64,000 nt of DNA from Stomoxys calcitrans (Eukaryota > Arthropoda > Insecta > Diptera > Muscidae): assembly GCF_963082655.1 (NCBI RefSeq), contig NC_081552.1:99397823-99461822 (forward strand). The letters are read 5' to 3'. Below are positions 1-10,674 of this stretch, piece after piece (position 1 is the stretch's first letter; the number at the start of each line of letters is the position of its first letter). The position numbers and the translations under genes were made by a program. Below the pieces are notes generated by a model. The model saw only the letters and a program-made list of their open reading frames with translations, ran no database searches and was not told where the DNA came from.

Positions 1-99
1 AGCATACTGAGCATCTTTCTCTTTGACACCATGACTGAAATCCCACGTGATCTGTCAAATACTAATGCATGAAAATCCTAACCTCAAAAAATCACCCTT
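1..99 (-). mobile_element. Mariner-like element, one terminal arm (rest lies left of the window)
   Basis: The stretch ends in AAAAAATCACCCTT followed by TA at 100-101, the mariner-type terminus and target dinucleotide also found on the element at 4001-5712. The sequence resembles the untranslated arm upstream of a mariner transposase. The transposase would therefore start just left of base 1 and be read leftwards. Only this arm is visible, so integrity cannot be judged. Confidence 0.55.
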
Positions 100-154
100 T
101 ACTTCTAATTTGAAAGTGAGAGATTTAGTTCTTTTAGGAGTCATGGATATAAAG

Positions 155-1414
155 AAGTTAGAGCGTGCTAAGTTCGGCCGGGCCGAATCTTATACCCCCT
201 CCACCATGGATAGCATTTGTCGAGTTATATGCGCAGTATCTCTTTTAGTCCGATTCGGACTATAAGTGAGTGCTGAACATTGTAGAAGTCATTCTGTAAT
301 ATTTCAGTTCATTCGGATAAAAATTGCGCCTTGAAGGGGCTCAAGAAGAAAAATCAGGAGATAGGTTTATATGGGAGCTGTATCAAGCTATTGATCGATT
401 CAGACCATATTAGACATGTGCCTTGAAGATCATGAGAGAAGCCGTTGTACAAAATTTCTTCCAAATCGGATGAGAATTGCGTCCTCTAGAGGCTCAAGAA
501 GTCAAGATCCCAGATCGGTTTATATGGCAGCTATATCCGCTTATTTATCGATTTACGACATATTTTGCACAGTTATTGGAACTCATAACAAAACACCTCA
601 TGCTAATAATCAGCCAAATCGGATGAGAATTGCGCCCTCTATTGGCCCAAGATCCAAGATCGGTTTAAATGACAGCTATTCCAGATTATGAACCGATTTG
701 AATCATAGAAGTGTTGTTGGAAGTGATACCAAAACACCACATGCATTATTTCAGTCAAATCGAACGAGAATCCCGCCCTCTAGAGGCTCAAGAAGTCAAG
801 ATCCCAGATCGGTTTATATGGCAGCTATATCATGTTCTACACCGATTTACGCCATACTTAGCACAGTTATTGGAAGTCATAACAAAACACCTCATGCTAA
901 ATATCAGCCAAATCGGATGAGAATTGTGCCCTCTATTAGCTCAAGAAGTCAAGATCCAAGATCGGTTTAAATGACAGCTATTTCAGATTATGAACCGATT
1001 TGAATCATAGAAGTGTTGTTGGAAGTGATACCAAAACACCACATGCATTATTTCAGCCAAATCGAATGAGAATTGCGCCCTCTATTGGCTCAACAAGTCA
1101 AGATCCAATATCGGTTTATATGACAGCTATATCAAAACATGGACCGATTTGGCCCATTTACAATACCAACCGACCTACACTAATAAAAAGTAATCGTGGA
1201 AAATTTCAAGGGGCTAGCTTTACTCCTTCAAAAGTTAGCGTGCTTTCGACAGACAGACGGACGGACGGAGAGACGGACGGACATGCATAGATTTAGTTAA
1301 AATGACATGACGATCAAGAATATATATCCTCTATGGGGTCTCAGACGCTTATTTCGAGTAGTAACAAACAGAATGGCGAAATTAGCATACACCCATTCTA
1401 TGGTGGAGGGTACA
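155..1414 (-). mobile_element. HINE-A copy, about 5 CTRs
   Basis: It begins GAGCGTGCTAAG plus the palindrome TTCGGCCGGGCCGAA and CCCCTCCACCAT, runs through about five CTR units (GATCGGTTTATATGGCAG and variants), then a short GACGGACG microsatellite and the mini-me core. It ends in the inverted motif ATGGTGGAGGGTA. The outer 3' end is diverged (AAGTTAGAGC instead of AAGTAAAAGC), suggesting an older copy. Short ORFs inside are translations of the CTRs, not genes. Confidence 0.8.
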
Positions 1415-1459
1415 GAAAGATACAAGAATTTTAAAAAGGGTCTTACAGGTTAATTGGAA

Positions 1460-1995
1460 ACAAGTAAAAGCGCGCAAAGTTCGGCCGGGCCGAATTTTAT
1501 ATACCCTCCACCATGGATCGCATTTGTCGAGTTCTTTTCTCGGCATCTCTTCTAAGGCAAAAAAGGATATAAGAAAATATTTCCTCTGCTATTAGAGCGA
1601 TATCAAGATATGGTCCGGCTTGGACCACAATTAAATTATATGTTGGAGACCTGTGTAAAATGTAACTTAATTCGAATAAGAATTGCGCTCTTTGGGGGCT
1701 CAAGAAGAAAAAAAGAATTGCGCCCTTTGGGGGCTCAAGAAGAATACCAACCGACCTACACTAATAATAAGTATTTGCGCAAAATTTCAAGCGGCTAGCT
1801 TTACTCCTTCGGAAATTAGCGTGCTTTCGACAGACTGACGGACGGACAGACCGACGGACATGGCTAGATCGACATAAAATGTCGCGACGATCAAGAATAT
1901 ATATACTTTATGGGGTCTCAGACGAATATTTCGAGTAGTAACAAAAAGAATGACGAAATTAGTATACCCCCCATCCTATGGTGGAGGGTATAAAA
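1460..1995 (-). mobile_element. Short HINE-A copy lacking a CTR array
   Basis: Both ends are typical: ACAAGTAAAAGCGCGC plus the hairpin, and CCATCCTATGGTGGAGGGTATA. The CTR array is almost absent: the 3' leader is joined to the CCAACCGACCTACAC segment that normally follows the last CTR. A unit around TTTGGGGGCTCAAGAAG is directly duplicated at about 1680-1742. At roughly 536 bp this is a compact internal-deletion form. Confidence 0.8.
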
Positions 1996-2254
1996 ATTAA
2001 TTCTTAAATATCTATAGATGGAACGTTAAAATTATACCACAATAATTTGTTGAAAAAATGGAGTATGTTAAGTTATATAAAATATATGTTTAAAGAAATA
2101 TAATAATTTTTATGAGCCACTACTATTTTTTGTAAAGGGTGGGGGTGTAGTGTTATCGAAACGTTTCATAAATTTATAAGTATATCTTGGGTTGAATCAG
2201 CTGATTAGTACTCGACAGCTGTTTAGTGCAACCAATTGTTTACAAAATGAAATG

Positions 2255-3518
2255 TTTATTGTACCCTCCACCATAAGATGGGGGGTATACTAATTTCGTC
2301 ATTCTGTTTGTAACTACTCGAAATATTCGTCTGAGACCCCATAAAGTATATATATTCTTGATCGTCGTCACATTTTATGTCGATCTAGCCATGTCCGTCC
2401 GTCTGTCCGTCCGTCCGTCCGTCCGTCTGCCTGTCGAAAGCACGCTAACTTCCGAAGGAGTGAAGCTAGCCGCTTAAAATTTTGCACAAATACTTCTTAT
2501 TAGTGTAGGTCGGTTGGTATTGTAAATGGACGATATCGGTCCATGTTTTGATATAGCTGCCATATAAACCGATCTTGGGTCTTGACTTCTTGAGCCCCTA
2601 GAGTGCGCAATTCTTATCCGATTGGAATGAAATTTTGCACGACGTGGTTTGCTATGATATCCAACAACTGTGTCAAGTATGGTTCAAACCGGTTCATAAC
2701 CTGATATAGCTGCCATATAAACCGATCTTGGGTCTTGACTCCTTGAGCATCTAGAGGGCGCAATTCTTATCCGATTGGAATGAAATTTTGCACGACGTGT
2801 TTTGTTATGATACCCAACAACTGTGCTGAGTATGGTTCAAATCGGTAAATAACCTGATATAGCTGCCATATAAACCGATCTTGGGTCTTGACTTCTTGAG
2901 CCTCTAGAGGGCACAATTCTTATCGGATTTGAATGAATTTTTGCACGAAGTATTTCGTTATGATATCCAACAACTGTGCCAAGTATGGTTGAAATCGGTC
3001 CATAACCTAATAGCTGTCATATAAACAGATCTGGGGATTTGATTTCTTGAGCTTCTAGAGGGCGCAATTCCTATCCGATTTGCCTGAAATTTTGCACGAC
3101 GTATTTTATTTTTACTTGCAACAACTGTGTCAAATAAGGTTCAAATCGGTTCATAACCTGATATAGCTGCCATATAAACCGATCTGGCATCTTGACTTCT
3201 TGAGCCTCTAGAGGTCGCAATTATTATCCGATTTGCCTGAAATTTTGTACTACGGATCCTCTCACGACCATCAACATACGTGTTTATTATGGTCTGAATC
3301 GGTCTATAGCCCGATACAGCTCCCATATAAATCGATCTCTCTATTTTACTTCGTGAGCCCCAATGGGCGCAATTCTTATACGAATTGGCTGAAATTGTTA
3401 TCCGAACCGGACCATATTTTGATATCGTTTTAATAGCAGAGCAACTCTTTTCTTATATCCTTTTTTGTTTTGCCTAAGAAGAGATGCCGGGAAAAGAACT
3501 CGACAAATGCGATGGTGG
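2255..3518 (+). mobile_element. HINE-A copy with broken 3' end
   Basis: The 5' end (CCCTCCACCATAAGATGGGG), mini-me core, GTCC-type microsatellite and about five CTRs are present. The copy stops at GCGATGGTGG, within the internal inverted motif, and is joined directly to HINE-B sequence; the 3' hairpin is missing. The preceding 2000-2254 is AT-rich with nothing recognised. Confidence 0.8.
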
Positions 3519-3866
3519 CAGCTATAACAAAATCAAGTCCGATATGGGCCAACTTAAACAAGGATGTCGAGAGGCCTCACATAACGAACTCTTAAACTTT
3601 TCAGTGCCATCGGACATAAAATTCGCCTTTTATGGGCTCAAGACTTTAAATCGGCAGATCGTTTTATAGAGAGGCTATATCAAGATATAGTGCGATATAG
3701 CCCATCTTCGAACTTTACCTGCCTTTGGACAAAAAAAGAATCTGTGTAAAGTTTGAGATCAATATCTCCATTCGTAAAGATTGTAGCGTGATTTCAACAC
3801 ACAGACGGACGAACATGGCAAGATCATCTAAGATTTTTCCGACGATAAATAATAAATTCACTTTGT
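3519..3866 (-). mobile_element. HINE-B fragment, 5' half
   Basis: CTR-like text (TTTTATGGGCTCAAGACTTTA), the segment CGATATAGCCCATCTTCGAA that closes HINE-B arrays, the signature AGCGTGATTTCAACA, a reduced GACGGACG microsatellite and a diverged mini-me core are seen. Its 5' terminus is missing, and it abuts a HINE-B piece in the opposite orientation. Confidence 0.6.
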
Positions 3867-4052
3867 TAGTACAATGAGTTGTGTTAGACTCTTACATACC
3901 CTTTCTGAATATGATAGGGATCGGACTATATTTAGATACAGTTTCTATGGGTTCATGATGCATTTTGCACCGTTTTATGACGAAAGGTGGTTTATATATA
4001 AAGGGTGATTTCTTAAGAGCTAAAGAAAAGTTTTTCAACAAAAAAAGAAAAA

Positions 4053-5236
4053 ACAAGTAAAAGCGTGCTTAGTTCGGCCGGGCCGAATCTTATATACCCT
4101 CCACCATGGATCGCATTTGTTGAGTTCTATTCCGGGCATCTCTTCTTTGGGAAAAAAGGATATAAGAAAAGATTTCCTCTGCTATTAGAGCGATATCAAG
4201 ATATGGTCCGGTTTGGACCACAATTAAATTATATGTTGGAGGCCTGTGTAAAATGTCAGCCAATTCGAATAAGAATTGCGCCCTTTGGGGGCTCAAGAAG
4301 TAAAATAGAGAGATCGATTTATATGGGAGCTGTATCTGGCTATAGACCGATTCGGACCATAATAAACACATATGTTGATGGTCATGAGAGAATCCGTCGT
4401 ACAAAATTTCAGGCAAATAGGATAATAATTGCGACCTCTAGAGGCTCAAGAAGTCAAGATCCCAGATCGGTTTATAAGACAGCTATATCAGGTTATGAAC
4501 CGATTTGAACCATACTTGGCACAGTTGTTCGATATCATAACAAAACACGTCGTGCCAAAATTCATTCAAATCCGATAAGAACTGCGCCCTCTAGAGGCTC
4601 AAGAAGTCAAGACCCAAGATCGGTTTATATGACAGCTATATCAGGTAATAGACCGATTTGAACCATTCTTGGCCTAGTTGTTGGATATCACGGCAAAACA
4701 CGTTGTGCAAAATTTCATTCCAATCGGATAAGAATTGAGCACTCTAGAGGCTCAAGAAGTCAAGACCCATGATCGGTTTATATGGCAGCTATATCAGGTT
4801 ATAGACCGATTTAAACCATACTTGGCACAGTTGTTGGATATCATAACAAAACACGTAGTGCCAAAATTCATTCAAATCGGATAAGAATTGCGCACTCTAG
4901 AGGCTCAAGAAGTCAAGACCCAAGATCGGTTTATATGACAGCTATATCAAAACATTGACCGATATGGCCCATTTACAATACCAACCGACCTACACTAATA
5001 ATAAGTATTTGTGCAAAATTTCAAGCGGCTAGCTTTACTCCTTCGGAAGTTAGCGTGCTTTCGACAGACAGACGGACGGACGGACGGACAGACGGACGGA
5101 CATGGCTAGATCGATATAAAATGTCACGACGATCAAGAATATATATACTTTATGGGGTCTCAGACGAATATTTCGAGTAGTTACAAACAGAATGAGGAAA
5201 TTAGTATACCCCCCATCTTATGGTGGAGGGTATAAA
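4053..5236 (-). mobile_element. HINE-A inside the mariner, about 4 CTRs
   Basis: Near-complete copy from ACAAGTAAAAGCGTGC with hairpin TTCGGCCGGGCCGAA to ATGGTGGAGGGTATA, with CTRs near 4467, 4619, 4772 and 4925. The flanks are mariner arm on both sides and A-rich at both edges, fitting insertion into an oligo-A/T tract. The 147-codon ORF at 4065-4508 is CTR translation. Confidence 0.85.
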
Positions 5237-5281
5237 AACACATTAAATTCAGAAAAATTAAATGAAATCTTTATTTGAAAT

Positions 5282-5601
5282 TTAATGTTTGAAGATTATT
5301 GCACGCAAATGTTGACCGTGACTGCGCCTCAAATCGCCCATCCGCTTAGTCCAATTTTGGCATACTCTTTCCAAACAAATAAATGTTGTCTTCCAATGCG
5401 TCAATTGAAGCGGGCTTGTCTGTGTAGATATGAGCTTTAACATAGCCCCACAAAAAATAGTCTATTTGCGTACCCATTGAGCAAAAAATTAGCTTCATCG
5501 TAAAATGGAATAAGCGCGCTATGAACTTTGTGAACAGAGCACGCATTTTGATAATAAAATTCAATAATTTGCAAGCGTTGTTCATTTGCAAGACGATTCA
5601 T
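5282..5601 (-). pseudogene. Mariner transposase relic, internally deleted
   Basis: Read leftwards from 5601, the start MNRLANEQRLQIIEFYYQNA resembles the N-terminal helix-turn-helix of mariner transposases. It then jumps to DEANFLLNGYAN, resembling the region around the second catalytic Asp, and next, with frame changes, to DYFLWGYVKAH and a terminal CQNWTKRMGDLRRSHGQH. The relic is about 320 bp where an intact gene is about 1 kb, so the catalytic core is largely missing and the copy cannot encode an enzyme. This is a classic internal-deletion derivative that only an active relative could mobilise. The call rests on motif recognition, not a database search. Confidence 0.8.
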
Positions 5602-5775
5602 GGTCAAATTATAGGGCAAACTAAAGATGCTCGACAGTGAAACAAAACACGAAACGTGCGTGAGCTGTTTAAACCAGTGCTGGCAAAAAGATAATCACTA
5701 AAACTCACCCTTTATATTTGAGGTGGTGGGTATCCAAATTTCGACCCGGCCGAACTTAATGCCTTTTTATTGTTT

Positions 5776-6110
5776 CCCTTATAATTGACCCATTTTCGGT
5801 AGAAATATGCATGTTGCATGTTTCTGTAGTTTTTATGTGGATTTAAAAGCAGCCTCGTGAATAAGTCTTGTAAAATACTCCACAGCTCCATTCTCCAAGA
5901 TTTATTGTGGCGTCTAGCCAATGTTGAAATCTTCTGTTCCCAGTATAAGTTCAAAATATATTAGAATTGCGAATTTCAGTTTTTATTGAAATGTTATAAT
6001 TTATCAGAATAGGGCGATGGTCAGAGCTCAGAACATTAGAATTAACAGCAAAATCAAGCAGATCCAGAAAATTGATTGGTAGGCCAGTAGGTCAATTCAA
6101 TTTGTTTATT
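5776..6110 (-). pseudogene. Non-LTR retrotransposon endonuclease relic (jockey-like)
   Basis: Reverse translation from about 6100 gives INFLDLLDFAVNSNVLSSDH followed by RPILINYN. This corresponds to the end of an apurinic-type endonuclease, where (P)DLLDF and SSDHxP are the usual closing motifs. Downstream, FQHWLDATINLG resembles the linker that follows in jockey-type ORF2. Stops and frameshifts are present and neither end of the LINE is preserved. The 6111-6372 interval has no recognised content. Confidence 0.5.
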
Positions 6111-6372
6111 AAGTAACGCTTCGCCTTTCTCAAAGGAATTGCTTTGGGCGCCATTTTAAATCAATAAAACGTCAGTGTACTATGTCTGATTGGCATTATT
6201 CGAACCTATGTTGGCATTCCAAGTATGAGGTATTTGGCTCACAAATATTAAATGTGTTCATGTTATTTATTTGCATATCTCTTCTGAATTAGTTCCTTAT
6301 AAACTCTACTTTCGAGCTTTCAGTATGATCTCCTAGACAATTGCTGCATTGTGGTGGACTTGTTCTATTTCA

Positions 6373-6534
6373 TGTTCGGCTTCTAGAAGCTTACATTTTT
6401 GCTGGTTTGACAGAAGTTAGGTATGTAGAATAAAAATATGCCCTTCAACAAAATTTATTTTGTATAAATTTTTAGCAGAATCCATGGTGGGGAGTTCCCA
6501 AGATTCGGCCGGCCGAACTTAGCACGCTTTTACT
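6373..6534 (+). mobile_element. HINE-D 3'-end fragment
   Basis: The sequence from GCTTCTAGAAGCTTACA through CAACAAAATTTATTTTGT to GCAGAATCCATGGTGGGG, the hairpin TTCGGCCGGCCGAA and CTTAGCACGCTTTTACTT is the reverse complement of the start of the copies at 52705 and 61574. Only the 3' end is preserved. Confidence 0.65.
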
Positions 6535-6707
6535 TTTTTTATATCATTTAATTGCCAAAAAAGTGATACCGGGTAAAGATATAGAGCTGGCAACCCTGTA
6601 CCGTATCGTCTATAAAAAATATATCTTTTCTTGCTGTAATACTAATCGTTGAGTGTTGAAATTTTACATACATATAAACGAAAATACCTTCTTATTGGAA
6701 TTCAAAA

Positions 6708-8826
6708 ATGCCAAAAAATGTAGCGCGAAGAAGCCATGGGAAACAGGAAAACAATTTGTTCCAAGTGCGAACAGAAGATTAACAAGTAAAAAGGCATTAA
6801 GTTCGGCCGGGCCGAACTTTGGATACCCACCACCTCGGGTATATATGTAAAACGCCTTTCATTAAAATTCGGTGAAAAATTCATAACTTATGTCCCATAT
6901 CAGTTATATTAAAATATGTTCCGATTTGGACCAAATACTAATAAGTACAGTAGATATATCTAAAAATAAACCGATCTAAACCATATACATCACGGATGTC
7001 GAAAAGCCTAACATAAGACTTTGTCATATTTCGGATTATAAATGCGAATTTTATGGGGCCAAGACTTTAAATCGAGATATCGGTCTACATGGCAGCTATA
7101 TCCAAATCTGGACCGATTTGGGTCAAGTTGCATAAAAATGTCGAAGAGCCTAACTTAAAGCACTGTCCCAAATTTAAGCGAAATGCCTCTTTTATGGGCC
7201 CAAAACCTTAAATCGAGAGATCGGTCTATATGGCAGCTATATTCAAATCTAGACCGATCTGGGCAAAATTGAAGAAGGACGTCGAAGAACCTAATAAAAC
7301 TCACTGTCTCAAATTTCAGCGACATCAGACAATAAATGCGTCTTTTATGGCCCCAAAACCTAAAACCTAGATATCGGTCTATATGGCAGCTATATCCAAA
7401 TCTGGACCGATCTGTGCGATATTGCAAAAGTATATCCAGGGGCTTAATTTAACTCACTGTCCCGAATTTCAGCGACATCGGACAATAAATGAGCATTTTA
7501 TGGGCCCAAAACCTTAAATCAGGAAATCGGTCTATATGGCAGATATATCCAAATCTGGACCGATCTGGGCAAAATTGAAGAAGGACGTCGAAGACCCTAA
7601 CCAAACGCACTGTCCCAAACTTCAGCAAAATCAGATAATAAATATGGCTTTTATGGTCTGAAGACCCTAAATCGGAGGATCGGTCTATATGGCAGATATA
7701 TCCAAATCTGGACCGATCTGGGTCAAATTGACGAAGGCTATCGATGGGCCTAACACAATTCACTGTCTCGAATTTCATCAAAATCGGATAATAAATATGG
7801 CTTTTGTGGGCCTAAGACCCGAAATAGGAGGATCGGTCTATATGGCAGCTATATCCAAATCTGAACCGATCTAGGCAAAATTGACGAAGGATGTTGAAGG
7901 GCCTAACACAACTCACTGTCCCAAATTTCAGCAAAATCGGATAATAAATGTGGCTTTTATGGGCCTAAGACCCTAAATCGGCGGATCGGTCTATATGGGG
8001 GCTATATCAAGATATAGTCCGATATAGCCCATCTTCGAACTTAACCTGCTTATGGACAAAGAAAGAGTCTGTGCAAAATTTCAGCCCAATATCTCTATTT
8101 TTAAAGACTTAGCGTGATTTCAACAGACAGACGGACAGGCGGGCGGACATGTCTAGATCGTCTTAGATTTTTACGCTGATCAAGAATATATATACTTTAT
8201 AGGGTCGGAAATGGATATTTCGATGTGTTGCAAACGGAATGACAAAATGAATATGCCCCCATCCTTCGGTGGTGGATATAAAAGGAAACTCAAGTTTACA
8301 TTATGTGCGACAAGTGCGATAAAATGTTTTATTCCAAGTGTTCCGGACCCTCCAAGGTTGATTTTATAAGTTTGTCAGAATTAAAACAGCTGAAAGAACT
8401 TGAGAAGTTGGATGAACTCACAGAGTCTATAAGGTTTATGTCATCTAAGTTCGATGAAATGTACAAAGATGTAAATGAAAACAAAAAGAAAATCAACATT
8501 ATTGAGAATGAAAACAAAAACCTTAAAAAAGAAATAAATACTTTTAAAGAATCAATAAAAGGCCTTATTGATTTTCGTGTTAAAAACGATTGTTCAATTA
8601 GTGGCCTTCTATATGAAAATGATGTAAAATGTGTAAAATGTGTACTGCAAGAAGAATGAAATATCAAAACATGAAATATGATGTTGACAAAATTCTTCTG
8701 AATGCAACAACAAATGGGCATTGGAAGAGAAGGTCTGAAGTACAGGGAAGAGCAATTGCTTTGGATGAAGAAACCGATGATGTCGAAGGAAATAATGAAG
8801 GCGATGATTCGTATGTCTCTCTATAA
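6708..8826 (+). pseudogene. ORF1 relic of the CR1-group LINE, interrupted by HINE-B
   Basis: The start ATGCCAAAAAATGTAGCGCG gives MPKNVARRS, matching MPKASARRS of the intact ORF1. With a frameshift it continues to a C-x2-C pair (CSKCEQK) before HINE-B interrupts. From 8303, MCDKCDKMFYSKCSG supplies the next PHD-finger ligands, and LDELTESIRFMSSKFDEM the coiled coil. A large internal deletion joins KNDCSISGL to the acidic tail (VDKILLNATTNGHWKRRS from about 8680). It is a pseudogene of an RNA-binding, chaperone-like LINE protein. Confidence 0.8.
6782..8284 (-). mobile_element. HINE-B copy, near complete
   Basis: It starts ACAAGTAAAAAGGCATTAAG with hairpin TTCGGCCGGGCCGAA and TTTGGATACCCACCACCTCG. 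About seven CTRs follow, around GATCGGTCTATATGGCAG and GACCGATCTGGG, then the closing segment CGATATAGCCCATCTTCG, a GACGGACAGGCGGGCGG microsatellite, mini-me core and CCATCCTTCGGTGGTGGATATA. It interrupts the LINE relic between the first and second PHD zinc ligand pairs. Confidence 0.85.
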
Positions 8827-8835
8827 AACATCTTT

Positions 8836-10340
8836 TTTATACCCTCCACCATAAGATGGGGGGTATACTAATTTCGTCATTGTGTTTGTAACTACTCGAA
8901 ATATTCGTCTGAGACCCCATAAAGTATATTTATTCTTGATCGTCGTGACATTTTATGTCGATCTAGCCATGTCCGTCCGTCCGTCCGTCTGTCTGTCGAA
9001 AGCACGCTAACTTCCGAAGGAGTATAGCTAGCCGCTTGAAATTATGCACAAATACTTCTTATTAGTGTAGGTCGGTTGGTATTGTAAATGGGCCATATCG
9101 GTCCATGTTTTGATATAGCTGTAAATGGGCCATATCGGTCCATGTTTTGATATAGCTGTCATATAAACCGATCTTGGGTCTTGACTTCTTGAGCCTCTAT
9201 AGTGCGCAATTCTTATCCGATTGGAATGAAATTTTGCACGACGTGTTTTGTTATGATATCCAACAACTGTGCCAAGTATGGTTCAAATCGGTCCATAACC
9301 TGATATAGCTGCCATATAAACCGATTTTGGGTCTTGACTTCTTGAGCCTCTAGCGTGCGCAATTCTTATCTGATCAGAATGAAATTTTGCACGACGTGTT
9401 TTGTTATGATATCCAACAACTGTGCCAAGTATGGTTCAAATCGGTTCATAACCTGATATAGCTGCCATATAAACCGATCTTGGGTCTTGACTTCTTGAGC
9501 CTCTAGAGGGCGCAATTCTTATCCGAATGGAATGGAATTTCGCACGACGTGTTTTGTTATGATATTCAACAGCTGTGCCTAGTATGGTTTAAATCGGTCC
9601 ATAACCTGATATAGCTGCCATATAAACCGATCTTGGGTCTTGACTTCTTGAGCCTCTAGAGTGCGCAATTCTTATCCGATTGGAATGAATTTTTGCACGA
9701 AGTATTTCATTATGATATCCAACAACTGTGCCAAGTATGGTTGAAATCGGTCCATAACCTGATATAGCTGTCATATAAACAGATCTGGGGATTTGACTTC
9801 TTGAGCTTTTAGAGGGCGCAATTCCTATCCGATTTGGCTGAAATTTTGCATGACGTATTTTATATTTACTTTCAACAACTGTGTCAAATAAGGTTCAAAT
9901 CGGTTCATAACCTGATATAGCTGCCATATAAACCGATCTGGGATCTTGACCCCTAGAAGTCGCAATTATTATCCGATATGCCTGAAATTTTGTACGACGG
10001 ATCCTCTCATGACCATCAACAAACGTGTTTATTATGGTCTGAATCGGTCTATAGCCCGATACAGATCCCATAAAAATCGTTCTCTCTATTTTACTTCGTG
10101 AGCCCCAATGGGCGCAATTCTTATACGAATTGGCTGAAATTTTACACAGGTCTCCAACATATAATTTAATTGTGGTCCGAACCGGACCATATCTTGATAT
10201 CGTTTTAATAGCAGAGCAACTCTTTTCTTATATCCTTTTTTGCCTAAGAAGAGATGCCGGGAAAAGAACTCGACAAATGCGATCCATGGTGGAGGGTATA
10301 TAAGATTCGACCCGGCCGAACTTAGCACGCTTTTACTTGT
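8836..10340 (+). mobile_element. HINE-A copy, near complete
   Basis: It runs from TTTATACCCTCCACCATAAG to GCACGCTTTTACTTGT with about six CTRs. It contains a slippage duplication of about 38 bp (GTAAATGGGCCATATCGGTC at 9084 and again at 9121). It sits between ORF1 and ORF2 of the LINE relic. Confidence 0.85.
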
Positions 10341-10674
10341 TTATTATTTTTTTTCATCAATTTTATAATGTATGTAGTTTTTTAAACTTTTTTATTTCAA
10401 GTATGGATAATTATAAAAAAAAAACATTTTCAAAAAATGTTATTGTTTAAAAAATAAATTTCTGATTGTAAGGCAAAAGATTTAGCTATTTTAAGTATTA
10501 ATAGCGGAAGTGTTTCATCGGTCGATAAATATTGGGTTGCCCAAAAAGTAATTGGGGATTTTTTATATAGTCGGCGTTGACAAATTTTTTCACAGCTTGT
10601 GACTCTGTAATTGCATTCTTTCTTCTGTCAGTTATCAGCTGTTACTTTTAGCTTGCTTTAGAAAAAAAGTGTAA

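Larger units (their letters stand above)
4001..5712 (-). mobile_element. Mariner-like element (deleted transposase) hosting a HINE-A
   Basis: The ends AAGGGTGATTTCTT and AAAACTCACCCTT are inverted and flanked by TA at 3999-4000 and 5713-5714. The left arm is 4001-4052 and the right arm 5237-5712; between them is an inserted HINE-A. The right arm carries a deleted transposase reading frame. Insertion order: HINE-B first, mariner into it, HINE-A into the mariner. Confidence 0.8.
3867..5775 (+). mobile_element. HINE-B 3' end, split by a mariner
   Basis: Left part 3867-3998 ends GACGAAAGGTGGTTTATATA; right part from 5715 continues TTTGAGGTGGTGGGTATCC, then the hairpin region CGACCCGGCCGAACTTAATGCC. 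Together they match the intact end at 56560-56653. The mariner at 4001-5712 with its TA duplication sits exactly in the gap. Confidence 0.75.

Noticed and set aside
8329..8721. 130-codon minus-strand ORF
   Set aside because: It is the antisense shadow of the LINE ORF1 coiled coil; its Phe/Ser richness comes from reverse-complemented Lys/Glu codons.
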